From Mesostigma viride (taxonomy: Eukaryota > Streptophyta > Mesostigmatophyceae > Mesostigmatales > Mesostigmataceae): DNA of 64,000 nt. Position numbers and translations under genes: made by a program. Below are positions 11,864 to 24,645 of the stretch, piece by piece. Below the pieces are notes generated by a model. It had not been told where the DNA came from. It saw only the letters and a list, made by a program, of their open reading frames with translations, and searched no databases. The first letter of the stretch is position 1. Every line of letters begins with the position of its first letter. The stretch lies in assembly GCA_009746045.1 (NCBI GenBank), contig RPFO01000213.1, forward strand, positions 9,598,036 to 9,662,035, given 5' to 3'.

Positions 11864-13078
11864 CAGCCTTCCACAGTGTGCATCAGCCAGCTACACCCCC
11901 CGCATTGGTAGTTTTAATTCCCCTCGCTGAAAGACCCTTCGGAATTAGACATTAGCGTTTTGTTGGTCGAAAGTGGTACTGTGCCCGCCCAATTAATTAT
12001 TTGTTAGTTTGTTTGTTTGGTTACCGAACAACCGTTGAACTGGCTGCGAAATTTAATAATTCTTTGTTTGTCGGCTTTGTTATGTGTAACCCAGCCTGAT
12101 GCACTGCTCTTACGGCTAGGAAAAGCACATTTTTCAGCCAGAGATTTAATGTTTCTTTGTTTGTTAGCGAGAAAGCTGCACACGTGACAGGCAAATAATA
12201 TTTATTTACACTTTCTTTGTTTGTTTGGTAGCTTCAAAAACTACAGTTCACTACACTCGGGAATTAGTTAATTAAAATTCTGTTGGACCACGGATTCTGT
12301 CAACAAACCGTCCGGCACAAGAAATATAGTTGGAGTTAACAAGATCGGGGGCTCCGCCCCCGAACCCCCGCTACTCGGCAGATTCTGTGCCTCAACGGCT
12401 TTTTGTGCCTCAACGGCGAGTACCAGCACAGCCGTACACTCCCGCTCACACAGCCCGCCCACTAGCAAGACAGCCGAACCTGTACGGCCGGCCACAGCCT
12501 GTGATTCCATGGATTACGCCACGATTCCATGCAAACTCATGGTGCCGGACGGTTTGCTGGCCTATTTTGGGAAGCCGGTGGCTGAACCGAACCGCAACTA
12601 AACCTGGTATGTCAGTACGTCAGGTCCGTCCTTCAGCTTTCTCGCTTTTTGCCAGCAACCGCCAAATACCACTTGAATCGGTCCTCTCCTCGCCGTTTTC
12701 CTTGCCAATTTCGCTCGTCCGTTCCAAACGCCTAGGCCAATTTCAAGCTCAACTCGGAACGCAAGTCTTTGGCGCTTAGCTACTTGGAAAAATTAACCGT
12801 TACGACGCGGTTACGGCCGTTTCTAGTCGAAACGCTTTTACTGATTGACGGTTGGCAGGTGTTTGTTTGGTGCCGTGCTTACTACCGTGCTTACTAAAAC
12901 AAATACGACTTTGTCGCACGGTGACAGGCCGCTAGAAAGCCTACGGATGGGATCTGCGCAAAGGTTTTGCGGAAACAAATTTGGCGTTCGGATTTTTGCG
13001 CTACTCGGGTACGGACAACGTTTGCCGGAAGAGTTTGCGGAACAAATGGGCCGACCTAAAAGTAGTATAAAGGGCAAC
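11864..13078. other. Intergenic DNA with broken repeat fragments
   Basis: Holds runs of TTTGTTTG-type sequence (11998-12235), a fragment of the 227-bp satellite (12290-12340, ACAAGAAATATAGTTGGAG), an inverted fragment of the same family (about 12490-12560) and GGGGGCTCCGCCCCC. Frames of up to 149 codons lack recognisable motifs. I see no gene I can support. Confidence 0.5.
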
Positions 13079-13264
13079 ATAGTTGGATGTGCATGGAATC
13101 GTGTCGCACTGTGTAATCCAGGGGATCACAGGCTGTGGCCGGCCGGACAGGTCCGGCCAAAGTTATTCCCCTGCACGTGGCGGCTGCCCATTGACCAACC
13201 TACGACGATCGTCGTAGGTTGATCAATGGGCAGCCGCCATGTGCATTTCGGGATTCTGTCAACA

Positions 13265-13745
13265 AACCGTGTTACATAGGAAGGAGTGACTATGTACTCC
13301 ACGAGTACATAGTCCGGAGTACATATGGTCCGGGATTTCCGAATAGGGGACTGCCGACGCGGTGAGACACGCCCGTATTACATAGGAAGGAGTGACTATG
13401 TACTCCGGACTATGTACTCCAAGAGTACATAGTCTGTCCGGACTATGTACTCCACGAGTACATAGTCCGGAGTACATATGATCCGGGATTTCCGATTAGG
13501 TGACTGCCGACGCGGTCAGACACGCCCGTATTACATAGGAAGGAGTGACTATGTACTCCGGACTATGTACTCCAAGAGTACATAGTCCGGAGTGACTATG
13601 TACTCCGCGAGTACATAGTCCGGAGTACATATGATCCGGGATTTCCGATTAGGGGACTGCCGACGCGGTCAGACACGCCCGTGTTACACAGGAAGGAGTG
13701 ACTCTGTACTCCACGCCATGTACTCCAAGAGTACATAGTGCCTCC
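13265..13745. repeat. 152-bp satellite with internal palindromes, copy 2
   Basis: GACTGCCGACGCGGT recurs at 13349, 13502 and 13654, again at 152-153 bases. Variation between units resembles copy 1, so the array was probably already a multimer when the block was duplicated. Confidence 0.88.
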
Positions 13746-13905
13746 AGTGCAAGCAGGTATTCTCTGTTGGTTTTTAATATAGTCGGATAAATCTTTATAG
13801 GGAGGGCGGGAAGCTGCCGGCGCATCTTAACGTTGATCAATGGGCTGAGCGGTTGTGTTATTTCGCCTGTCCGCACGGGTGTGTTCAACAGGAAAGACGC
13901 GAGGT

Positions 13906-14786
<881 letters not shown>

Positions 14787-15895
14787 ACCAGCATGTATAT
14801 ATCCCCTGAAGGACTGCTGTGCCAGGAGTCTTTACTACCACTGATCAGCTCATAACTATACCCATCAGTGAGCCTGTGGCATGCTTTCAGTAACCGTTAG
14901 CACCATTGCAACCGTTGGCAGTTTCATTTCATCATGAGTGGGGCAACTAATTTCGTGAAATTCGAGGGCTTCATGGTCCGGGGCTCCCCAACGCAACCAC
15001 GTGCAATTTTAGTTGATTAATTGGAGTACTTGTAATAATCAACTGTTTCATATGGCCTTGCTTTGCAATGGTAGTCTCACATAGTTGATCGCTGAGTTTA
15101 TTAATCAATCTGGGTGATTATTCTCGTGTCCCCGTTGGGGGACCACGCAGCACTGAAATCCCCAATTAAGGTATGGTCCATGCGTCTTCCCGAGACATCA
15201 ATCAATGAAGAAATAATGACTTAATCACCCGTAGGGCGTGCGGGTGAGATGAATACATTCCCAACTACGATCACTGTGTTGTGTTCATGCCTGTGCCCTA
15301 GCCTTTGTATAGCCATGCTGATCTTCCAGCACATGCCAGGCCCTCCTTTGAGCTCAGAGAGATCATGCTGGTGCAGGTGCCTTTGTGCACCTAGAGGAGG
15401 TGTAGTTTACATCCTAGCCCTTGCAGGAAGTAGCCAATAATGTATTAAAAGCCATATGAAGTGAGACAGCTAGGCCTGGACGCATGGCGATCCAACGCCG
15501 TGGAAGGACTAGGGTAGTTGTCTGAGAGGAAATGCGCGAAGGCCGCGTGGCTATCTCTAGGTAGACCTGCATTGGGAGCCATATGGCCCTTGTCAGGGAT
15601 AGGTGCTACACGTACTCCCCGCATGGCAACAGAGTAATGTTCATTCACCAATCTGTCTTGCATATTGCACTAACTGAGACAATGGTGGCATGTGTGCGGA
15701 CCACAATACAACAGTTGGGACATGTCATGCCGGCAAGGATGATGCATGAAGAATGTAGCCCTGCGCTTCCTATGCAGATAGTCACTCTCTGTCATTGAAT
15801 TGAATTGAATTGAACTGTAACATAACTCCGTTGGGAGTATATGTAGCACATAGCCCTGAGAGGGGGCATATGAGCATATAATACATTCTAAGCTA

Positions 15896-16545
15896 GCGGC
15901 TAAAGAGGGGTGAAAAAAGGGGTGAATACAACGTTAGCTCCTTCTCGGCGCGGGTGATAAGGGGTCATGATCAATCATCCGCACGGGACCGGCGTTTGAC
16001 CCCCCCTTTCAGCGTATGCACCCCCCTTGTGCCCAAGTCGTCGCCAGTTGGGTCTGTCCCCGGCCGGGCTTCCCCGACAATCTGGTGCACCCCAGCAACA
16101 ATCAGGTGCGCCCCATTAACTCCAACCACTGGGGACCTGGGGTGGGGGGGGTCACGGGTGGGGGGTGGGGGGGTCCAACGCCGTGTGGGGCGGCCACCTG
16201 GTACCAGGGGTCGGTAGGGGCGGAAGGTTGTGAATTCCAGCCGGTGGGACGCACACGTGGACGATCCGGCTGCCTTAGTGCCCAGCCCTGACGGGCAGAC
16301 ACTCTGGGCTCCAACACAGCTAAAAAGGGGGGAAAAGGGGGGGAAAAACGTGAAAAAGGGGTGAATTTTTAGCCCCTTGGATAAAAAGGGGTGAAAATTT
16401 CTCCTTGGGGGGTGAATTTTTCACCCCTTTTTCCACCATGGGGTAAAATTTTTAGCCCCCCGGATAAAAAGAGGTGAAAGTTTCTCCTTGGGGGGGTGAA
16501 ATTTTCACCCCTTATTCCACCGTGGGGATAAATTTTTTTCCCACA
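15896..16545. repeat. GGGGTGAAAAA-type repeat with an 83-bp unit
   Basis: Starts GCGGCTAAAGAGGGGTGAAA. The right half (16378-16545) contains an 83-bp unit repeated about twice, beginning GGATAAAAAG at 16379 and 16462, with strong GGGGTGAA / TTCACCCC inverted pairs that would form hairpins. The middle (about 15950-16310) is GC-rich and not repeated. Related sequence is at 21060-21356. Confidence 0.75.
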
Positions 16546-18083
16546 ATTTACTCCCAGGTCATCCAGCTGGAAGCATTAACATCTTGCGTTCGTTGCCTTC
16601 GGGATACTACTCATACTAGACAGTGTCGTTCGAGTCCGTTTTTCTTTCCGTACGTTGCACCGTTTACTAGGAGGCACAAAAAGTACGGTTCGAAGCACAG
16701 ATGTGTACCGCGCCGATTTCAAAATTTGGGAAGGGGTTGTTACCTCCAAAGAAAGACGTTAGAAGACCAGGGGCAGGGATGGCGGTCGGCGGACACGGAA
16801 CTGACGAAAGCCATGAATGGCGACGGGCGGAAACATTATCGCCGCTGGCCAGTACGCCAGCGCTTGTGACAGTGCTGGCTCGGGACAAGATAGGGTTGAC
16901 ATGGCAGAATTCGTCTGGCAGGAATGGTGGACTGTTAAGGTCGGGAAAAGAAGGATTGCCGGTGCCAGCGGAAAACTCTCAGCGAAGTTCAGAGAGTTTC
17001 CACATAGAGTTTAGATGTAGGTCCGTAACCGAGTGTGCCTGGAGAAATTCGATGTTATTCGGGTTGTTTTTTCAATGCGGCCTGGCAGTTTGTCAAGAAT
17101 TGCTCAAATGAGCTAATGATGGTGATTCCCACAACGTACACAGTGCCTCTTGTTAGGTAGCTAGGACGCCAGCCGCGGTTGTGTTTCCACGACAGCACCG
17201 ACGAGGAGCCAATCCTGGAGGCTTCTCCTGAATCCGGCAGTATGCAGGGGTAGCAATTCAAGAGAACGCGAGCGGTAAATGGAGCGATGAGCTGCAGTGC
17301 AGACCGCATGGCAGCAGGGGTGGCAGCGAGAACCGCACTAGAAGCGGTTCTAGTAGCGACGACATGTGAGTGACATTGGTAACGGAGAATAAGCAGAGCG
17401 AGATTCTGGAGCTATCCAAAACCTACAAGGCCGTCATGGACAGGCTGTGATCGAAGAGGAATGGAGCTGGGAAAATGAGCAACGGCGTAGCTGAGCAAGG
17501 ATACTTATGAGAATGGCTTGGCAGGTTGCATTGGAAGGCCCATAGACCGCAAAAGCGGCATTCTGAGCAAAAGCTGGTTTCTTAGTATAGCATGAACTCT
17601 GAATTCTTGATTTCTTTTCCTCTTACATGCGTGGTCAATGTCATGAAGATGACCATCATGAAGTACCGTCCTTGGGCATTTTCGTGCGTACGTGCCCGTT
17701 TGTTGTCAAAGCACGCCCATGCAGACCTGAATCCCATGCAGGCCCCAAGCGTCAATTGCGGCTATCTTTGCAAAGGAAAAGCATCTAGACGTTTTCTGAT
17801 GAAGCCAGTAAGGTCAAATGTTTCATGGTGCTTGCTCATAAGCCACATAGTTGATTAGATACTAACTTGGTTGGTCCATGCGTGAGTATGTGCGTGTTGT
17901 CATCAGTTTGCTACCTACTTTTTAATTACCTTACCTACTTACTAGCTTTGTTATTGAAGTTATTTCCTTAATTTTGCACTGGACTTCATTCCTCACATCA
18001 CCACTATTCTTTCTCCCCTTTTCAATCGCAACAGGAGGGACGGAGTGTTATCTTCTCCGCGGCCATGAGGTTGTCCCTTCTGC
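16546..18083. other. Intergenic DNA, no supported gene
   Basis: Plus-strand frames at 16474-16869, 16701-17111 and 16817-17014 overlap in different frames without recognisable motifs or convincing splice sites. Any of them could be an exon, but I cannot choose. The sequence becomes AT-richer toward the satellite that follows. Confidence 0.4.
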
Positions 18084-20600
18084 GTGGTAAGTGTCATAAA
18101 GTTGATTAGTCCCTTGGTCCCTCACTTGCTCCTTGCTTCCTTGCATGCTTGCTTGCTTGCTGAGTTTGATGAACCCCTTGCTTCCTTGCATGCTTGTTTC
18201 CGTCTTTGCCTGCTTGCTTGCTTCTTTGCGTGGTTGCTTTCTTCCTTGAATAGGCCCTTGCTTCGTTGTATAGTCGCTTGCTGAATTTGATTAGTTCCTT
18301 GCTTTATTCCCTTGCTTCATTGCATGCGTGCTTCCTGAGTGTAATTTGTCCCTTGCTTCCTTGGTTAGTCCAATGCTTCCTTTGTAAGCCACTCTTCCTT
18401 GCATGCTTGCTGAATGTAATTAGTGCCTTGCTTCCTTTGTTGGGCCCTTGCTTCCTTTGTTAGCCACTCTCTTCCTTGCGCGCATATACGCTTGCTTGCT
18501 GAATTTAATTCGTCCCGCTTCCTTTGTTAGGCCGTTGCTACCTTTGTTAGCCACTCTTCCTGGCATGCTTGCATTGCTTGCTTGCTGAATTTAATTAGTG
18601 CCTTGCTTCCTTTGTTAGACCCTTGCTTGACCTTTGTTAGTCCCTTGCTTCCTTTATTAGCCACTCTTCCTTGCATGCTTGCAATTGCTTGCTTGCTGAA
18701 TTTAATTAGTGCCTTGCTTCCTTTGTTAGACCCTTGCTTGACCTTTGTTAGTCCCTTGCTTCCTTTGTTAGCCACTCTTCCTTGCATGCTTGCAATTGCT
18801 TGCTTGCTGAATTTAATTAGTGCCTTGCTTCCTTTGTTAGACCCTTGCTTGACCTTTGTTAGTCCCTTGCTTCCTTTGTCAGTCCCTTGCTTCCTTTGTT
18901 ACCCACTCTTCCTTCAATGCTTGCAATTGCTTGGTGGCTGAATTTCACTAGTGCCTTGCTTCCTTTGTTAGACCCTTGCTTGACCTTTGTTAGTCCCTTG
19001 CTTCCTTTGTTAGCCACTCTTCCTTGCATGCTTCCAGTTGCTTGCTTGCTGAATATAATTAGTCCCTTGCTTCCTTTGATACGACCTTGCCTACTTGGTT
19101 AGGCCGTTGCTTCCCTGCATGCTAGAGAACTTCATGAATTGAAACAGGCCCCTGTTAAGTGAGACAACTAACTTGTTGATTAGTCCTTGCTGCCTCTTGC
19201 TTCCTTGGTTAGGCCCTTGCTTCCTTTGCTAGGCCCTTGCTTCCTTTGCTAGGCCCTTGCTTCCTTTGTTAGCCACTCTCTTCCTTGCGCGCATGTACGC
19301 GTGCTTGCTGAATTTAATTCGTGCCTTGCTTCCTTTGTTAGTCCCTTGCTTCCTTTGGTAGCCACTCTCTTGAATGCTTGCAATTACTTGCTTGCTGAAT
19401 TTAATTCAGTCCCTTGCTTCCTTTGTTAGCCACTCTTCCTTGCATGCTTGACGTGGGCGACAAAGCTCTTGAGGAAAACGTAGTTGCTTAGTTCCAAAAG
19501 GGTAAGCTATTCAGACCCTCTCTCCCATGCATGCTTGGTTGCTGAATTTAACTAGTAGGCCCTTGCTTCCTTTGTTAGTCCCTTGCTTCCTTTGCTAGGC
19601 CCTTGCTTCCTTTGTTAGCCACTCTCTTCCTTGAATGCTTGCCATTACTTGCTTGCTGAATTTAATTCAGTCCCTTGCTTCCTTTCTTAGGCGCTTGCTT
19701 CCCTTGTTAGGCCCTTGCTTCCTTTGCTAGGTCCTTGCTTCCTTTGCTAGGCCCTTGCTTCCTTTGTTAGCCTCTCTCTTCCTTGAATGCTTGCAATTAT
19801 ACTTGCTTGTTGAATTTAATTCAGTCCCTTGCTTCCTTTGTTAGGCACTTGCTTCCTTTGTTAGGCACTTCCTTCCTTTGTTAGCCACTCCCCCTTGCAT
19901 GCTTGCAATTGCTTGCTTGCTGAATCTAGTTAGTCCCTTACTTCCTTGGTTACTAAGGCCCTTGCTTCCTTTGTTAGCCACTCTCTTCCTTGAATGCTTG
20001 CCATAACTTGCTTGCTGAATTTAATCTATTCCCTTGCTTCCTTTGTAAGGCCCTTGCTTCCTTTGTAAGGCCCTTGCTTCCTTTGTTAGGCCCTTGCTTC
20101 CTTTGTTAGCCACTCTTCCTTGCATGCTTGCAATTGCTTGCTTGCTGAATCTAATTAGTCCCTTGCTTCCTTTTTTAGGCCCTTGCTTCCTTTGTTGGCC
20201 ACTCACTTCCTTGCGCGCGCATGTACCCCTGCTGAATTTAATTAGTCCCTCACGTCCTTTGTTAGGCCCTTGCTTGACCTTTGTTAGGCCCTTGCTTCCT
20301 TTGTTAGCCACTCTCTTCCTTTCCGCGCATGTACGCTTGCTTGCTGAATTTTATTAATTAGTCCCTTGCTTCCTTTGATACGACCTTGCCTACTTGGTTA
20401 GGCCGTTGCTTCCCTGCATGCTAGAGAACTTCATGAATTGAAACAGACCCCTGTTAAGTGAGACAACTAACTTGTTGATTAGTCCTTGCTGCCTCGCGTG
20501 GTTGCTTGCTGCATTCCATTTGTCCCTTGCTTCCTCGGTTAGTCCGGCCTTGCTTCCTTGCATGCTTGCTTCGTGAATTTAATCAGCCGTGATTGACTTG
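18084..20600. repeat. CTTGCTTCC satellite with 111-bp higher-order units
   Basis: About 2.5 kb built from roughly 20-bp subunits of the type CCTTGCTTCCTTTGTTAGGC and longer units with GCCACTCTTCCTTGCATGC and GCTTGCTGAATTTAATTAG. GAATTTAATTAGTGCC recurs at 18587, 18698 and 18809, a 111-bp higher-order period. A non-repetitive insert of about 115 bases (CTAGAGAACTTCATGAATTG and flanks) occurs at about 19082-19196 and again, almost unchanged, at 20385-20498, so part of the array was duplicated as a 1.3-kb block. Leu/Pro- and Lys/Gly-rich frames are artefacts. Confidence 0.93.
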
Positions 20601-21059
20601 CTCGCTTAATTAATCCATGGGTTCCCTTACCTGTTGTGTCACTTAAATGGTGTACTAATTTGAAGCTTGCTTGTTGCGATGTGGATGTGTCATCCGTTGA
20701 ATGGCGGTTGCAGATGCACTGAACAAGTGATCTTTTGCAAGAAGCTTATGAGCCATCAAGCATCGGGCAGGACACATAGAAAAAGCTTGGAGACCATTCT
20801 ACCTAGATAGAGTTAGTTACTTATTCTACATCATGATGACGCCCACCGCGCATCGGTAATACCATGATGAGCTTGATTTCCTTCACTATCTGCAATGCAT
20901 TTTTAAGTCTAGCTAGCAAGTGTGTGTGATTCTTGCATCGTATTCGTTGATCTTTATGGTCACTTGTAATGAAATTGGCATTGCATGAACAAGTTCATGA
21001 TGATCATGATGATCATCAACATGATTGTAATTAATTGATATATACAATTAATCAATTCA
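20601..21059. other. AT-rich spacer
   Basis: No frame worth reporting. It ends in ATGATGATCATGATGATCATC and TTAATTGATATATACAATTAATC, short AT-rich palindromes. Confidence 0.45.
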
Positions 21060-21356
21060 TATATAAAATCTGTGGTGAGGGGGTGAATATAGATTCACCC
21101 CCTTTTTATAGGGGTGAAAAAGGGATGAAAAAGGGGTGAAAAATATTCACCCCCAAATTAGCCCCTTTTTATAGGGGAGAATAGGGGGTGAAAAAGGGGT
21201 GAAAAATTCACCCCAAAAAATTAGCCGGTGATTAGCCTCAAAATTAGCCGCTAAAAAGGGGTGAAAAAGTGGTGAATACAACTTTACCCCCTTTTTATAG
21301 CGGGGGTGAAAAGGGGCTAATATTTCACCCCCTTTTCACCCCTTTTTCACCCAAGT
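21060..21356. repeat. GGGGTGAAAAA repeat, second location
   Basis: Dense repeats of AAAAGGGGTGAAAA with TTCACCCC inverted pairs. GCCGCTAAAAAGGGGTGAAA at about 21247 matches the start of the repeat at 15896 in the same orientation, so the 5.4 kb between them is bracketed by direct repeats. Confidence 0.75.
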
Positions 21357-21765
21357 TGGAGCCCAGAGTGAGACCGAACCGTACCCGTCACGGCGGGGCA
21401 AGCTACCATGTAGTGCTCTGGGATGCGGTCACCGTCAGAATCAACTAGGTCATACAATTGACCCTCCACTTTTTGGTATGCAGCAGTGTGGCCGGCGTGC
21501 CACTCGCCCTCCTCCTTCCGCCAGTAGAAGGAAGCAATTACTCGCAATTGGACGACCAACGCCGCGACCCGCTGTTTCTCTGCCTGGTGCAGCGAATTAG
21601 TCTCCAGCAAGACAGTCATGCACTTGTATAGCTTGTGCAGCGCGGTGCGGATGATCCCGTATCGGCTGCCGCCGAACCTCTTTCGCTCGATGCTGCCCAC
21701 CAGGCATGGGATATTGGGGTCTGGCAGACAGCTTGTCCGGCCGTTGCACGGATCCCACACGCTGC
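21347..21765 (-). CDS. Putative terminal exon of an unknown gene
   Basis: A minus-strand frame of 153 codons (from 21808) shows a good acceptor, a T-rich run then GCTGCAG, just before codons for VWDPCNGRTSCLPDPN. From there it reads continuously to a stop in the repeat at 21347, with a helical, Leu/Lys/Glu-rich middle (CMTVLLETNSLHQAEKQRVA) and YDLVDSDGDRIPEHY near the end. Composition looks more like coding DNA than the surrounding repeats. I recognise no family. The upstream part of the frame would otherwise give a hydrophobic start, MVVSLITVAIAFFCC, so an unspliced small membrane or secreted protein is the alternative. Confidence 0.3.
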
Positions 21766-22184
21766 AGCAAAAAAACGCAATTGCCACAGTGATCAAGGAG
21801 ACAACCACAGGTTGTTAGTTATCCCAACCCTGGCTCATGGTCTTCAACTGACCGGTTTATGCCGAGCATCGCCTGAATATATCACTCGCTGCCGCGGTCT
21901 GCCACTAGTTTGTCCGTACCGGCTACATTGCCGCATAGGGCCCTATCTATAGTGCGGGATTTATTGACACTCCAAAACATCACCGCGGGGTAACATTCCA
22001 TCGTCGACGCCGGCTGCCGGCGGAAGAGAAAGTACTTATCGACGACGACGGCTGCGGCATTAATTACCTGCAGGCCTTGAACGCGATGAGTAACTCGTAC
22101 ACGTAGAGGCGATCCCACTCGTCGGGAGAAAACGCCCACGCATCGTGGACGAGCAGGTCCAAGCCGGTTTGAAACAGTACCCTG

Positions 22185-23207
22185 AGTTAGGTTAATATTG
22201 TGCGGAAACCTTTTTGCCACTTGGGCTACTCAGGTTCCGCACAATATTACCGGCGATAACCACTCACCGGACACTCAAGTTCACGACGTGTGGCAAAAAG
22301 GTTTCCGCACAATATTAACCTAACCAAAACCTAGCCTCTTGGGGCGAGGACGAATCACTAGGCTCGGAACACCCGTAGATATGAATATGATCGAATATGA
22401 GCGCCGGTTCGCGCGAATATCGATATGAATATGGTTGAATATGATCATCTCCTTGGTGCGCATATGATTAGAGCCGGGTGCCAAATCGGAACGAATTATT
22501 CCCCCAAATAATCCGCTTCCGAGTGGATTCGAACCTGCGCCCCGCAAGGATCCAGGTCTTAGTTAGGTTAATATTGTGCGGAAACCTTTTTGCCACTTGG
22601 GCTACTCAGGTTCCGCACAATATTACCGGCGATAACCACTCGCCGGACACTCAAGTTCACGACGTCGTGAACTTGAGTGTCCGGCGAGTGGTTATCGCCG
22701 GTAATATTGTGCGGAACCTGAGAAGCCCAAGTGGCAAAAAGGTTTCCGCACAATATTAACCTAACTAAGACCTGGATCCTTGCGGGGCGCAGGTTCGAAT
22801 CCACTCGGAAGCGGATTATTTGGGGGAATAATTCGTTCCGATTTGGCACCCGGCTCTAATCATATGCGCACCAAGGAGATGCTCATATTCAACCATATTC
22901 ATATCGATATTCGCGCGAACCGGCGCTCATATTCGATCATATTCATATCTACGGGTGTTCCGAGCCTAGTGATTCGTCCTCGCCCCAAGAGGCTAGGTTT
23001 TAGTTAGGTTAATATTGTGCGGAAACCTTTTTGCCACTTGGGCTACTCAGGTTCCGCACAATATTACCGGCGATAACCACTCGCCGGACACTCAAGTTCA
23101 CGACGTTGTGAACTTGAGTGTCCGGCGAGTGGTTATCGCCGGTAATATTGTGCGGAACCTGAGTAGCCCAAGTGGCAAAAAGGTTTCCGCACAATATTAA
23201 CCTAACT
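22185..23207. mobile_element. Nested foldback element with CCCTG target duplication
   Basis: A 1,023-bp element that starts AGTTAGGTTAATATTGTGCG and ends with its reverse complement, flanked by CCCTG at 22180-22184 and 23208-23212. It holds three foldback modules: 22185-22325 (141 bp, internally deleted), 22561-22766 (206 bp, symmetric about 22663/22664) and 23002-23207 (206 bp). The two spacers between modules are reverse complements of each other, so most of the element is one large palindrome. Each 103-bp module arm contains two smaller hairpins: AATATTGTGCGGAAACC with GGTTCCGCACAATATT, and CCGGCGA-TAACCAC-TCGCCGG. The 75-codon frames in the two spacers are mirror copies. There is no transposase, so it is probably non-autonomous. 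Confidence 0.85.
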
Positions 23208-23280
23208 CCCTGGCCCATGCTCGAGTTCTAGTGCGAGCTCGAGCCCTGGTAATACGTAAGGGGTCCCAGGTGGCCATCGC

Positions 23281-23298
23281 ATATATATATATATAAAT
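23281..23298 (+). promoter_or_regulatory. TATA-like core promoter, probably of gene A before insertion
   Basis: (AT)7 running into TATAAAT (23292-23298). A 25-codon frame starts 42 bases downstream at 23340. Leaving out the chromovirus and one copy of its 5-bp target duplication, this box would lie roughly 700 bases upstream of the ATG of gene A (34774). The assignment is inference from position. Confidence 0.35.
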
Positions 23299-23535
23299 CC
23301 TCGGGTGGGAACGTCGCCCACTACACTTACAAAATATCGATGCCCGGCGCACTCGCGGCCGGTCAGACAAAGCGGCAGTCGTGTATTCCCAGCACCATCG
23401 ACGTTGTTGCCGCTTAATTGGTGCTATGCAGTGATGTGGGATCCTTGGTGAAAGCTAAGCGCATCTGAATCGGCCCTGATCAAATCGTGGCGACGATTGT
23501 CTTGGACAAGTAAGCATGTGCAACCGTCCGCGAAC

Positions 23536-23540
23536 CCGGA
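23536..23540. repeat. Target-site duplication CCGGA, left
   Basis: CCGGA directly before the 5' LTR; the same five bases follow the 3' LTR at 34325-34329. Confidence 0.9.
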
Positions 23541-24112
23541 TGTTACGTCGCGTAACAATTCGTTGTAGTTACGGACGTAAATTAGGTCCTTGGCCTCGGT
23601 TGTTCCTAGGTTACGTGCAGTTCTAGTCTGGACATGATTGTCCCCGTAACAGTACTGTGGTATATTGGGTGCCTTTGGGCGCCGCGCCGCGTACTATATT
23701 AGTGGTCCTTATCCTTTTGTAGAATGTAGTGGACCGGCGTGCATCTGTGCACCTGCCTGTGTTTCTGTGGTTCTGCAGGCGAGGGCCAGGTCGGCCCGAG
23801 CCTGTTGGACCGTTGGTGACCATTTATGCACGTTCCACTCCTTGTGTGGTTACTCGGCGTGTGTTAAGTGAATTGACACATTTAGGCTTGGGTCACGGCA
23901 GTGTAGTTGTGTTTCCTTCCTCTATTCCTGGAGTAAACGGGTTTTGGTAAATGGTTGTATGGCGTATTATAGCAACACTTACGTTAATGCATTGAGATCA
24001 GCTCCGTCACGTTCGTCTTTCGCCAGAGGGTTAAGTAGAGGAGGCCTGACCAGTTTAGGTAGTATCAGGCCCATTAGAGGTAGAGGTGGAGGTAGATATC
24101 CGCGGCGTAACA
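23541..24112 (+). repeat. 5' LTR
   Basis: 572 bp, starting TGTTACG and ending CGTAACA. The first 17 bases, TGTTACGTCGCGTAACA, are themselves palindromic, so both LTR ends share the 7-bp inverted end. It appears identical to the 3' LTR. Confidence 0.95.
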
Positions 24113-24645
24113 ATGGTTCCGGAGGAACTTCAGTAGGTAGTGAACGAGACGACTATCCCTTGCCACATACACCTTTTCAAGACCCCTTCCGCGTCCAGGA
24201 ACAAGAAGTCGACACTTCCTTGATAGGTAATGGGCGGGTCGCCTTCAAGCTAGGAGCGTCGTGCTGCCCGTTTCGGGACACGCTTTACCTAGAAGCTAGA
24301 CCTGCTCACAGCGGATAAATCCTTTCGTAGTTAGCCTGTCCTTCGCCTTGTTTTCCTGCTTACGGTTGTTTCCTGCCTTAGATCGGGGAGTATTACTGTT
24401 CGGAGACGATTAGCGTCGCCGTACCTACACCTTTTTCCTTGTGCTGCTGCTTTATTAGACGGCCGCACCCGCAGAGTTACGGGGCGCTGTGTTAGGACGA
24501 GCGCTGGGATATCCGGCCGCTGACTTAGGACGAGAGCTGGAAACTCCCGCCCTCCTTCTTCTTTCGGTGATCCAGATCGTCAAGCTAAGTCGCCTACCCC
24601 TACCTCGTCTAGCTTGACATCACAAGACACGCCAGGTGAGTTATC

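Noticed and set aside
22785-22815. GGTTCGAATCC as a tRNA or SINE B box in the foldback spacer
   Set aside because: The sequence matches a B box, but the flanking bases do not form a five-pair T stem and no A box or acceptor stem is present; the mirrored copy at about 22525 follows from the palindrome.
22320-23007. Two identical 75-codon proteins as a gene pair
   Set aside because: The frames are mirror images in the spacers of the foldback element and contain no recognisable protein signal.
22185-23207. CAATATTAC as a possible CRESS-DNA replication origin nonanucleotide
   Set aside because: The motif fits NANTATTAC, but it lies between two hairpins and not in a loop at the top of a stem, and no Rep gene is near.
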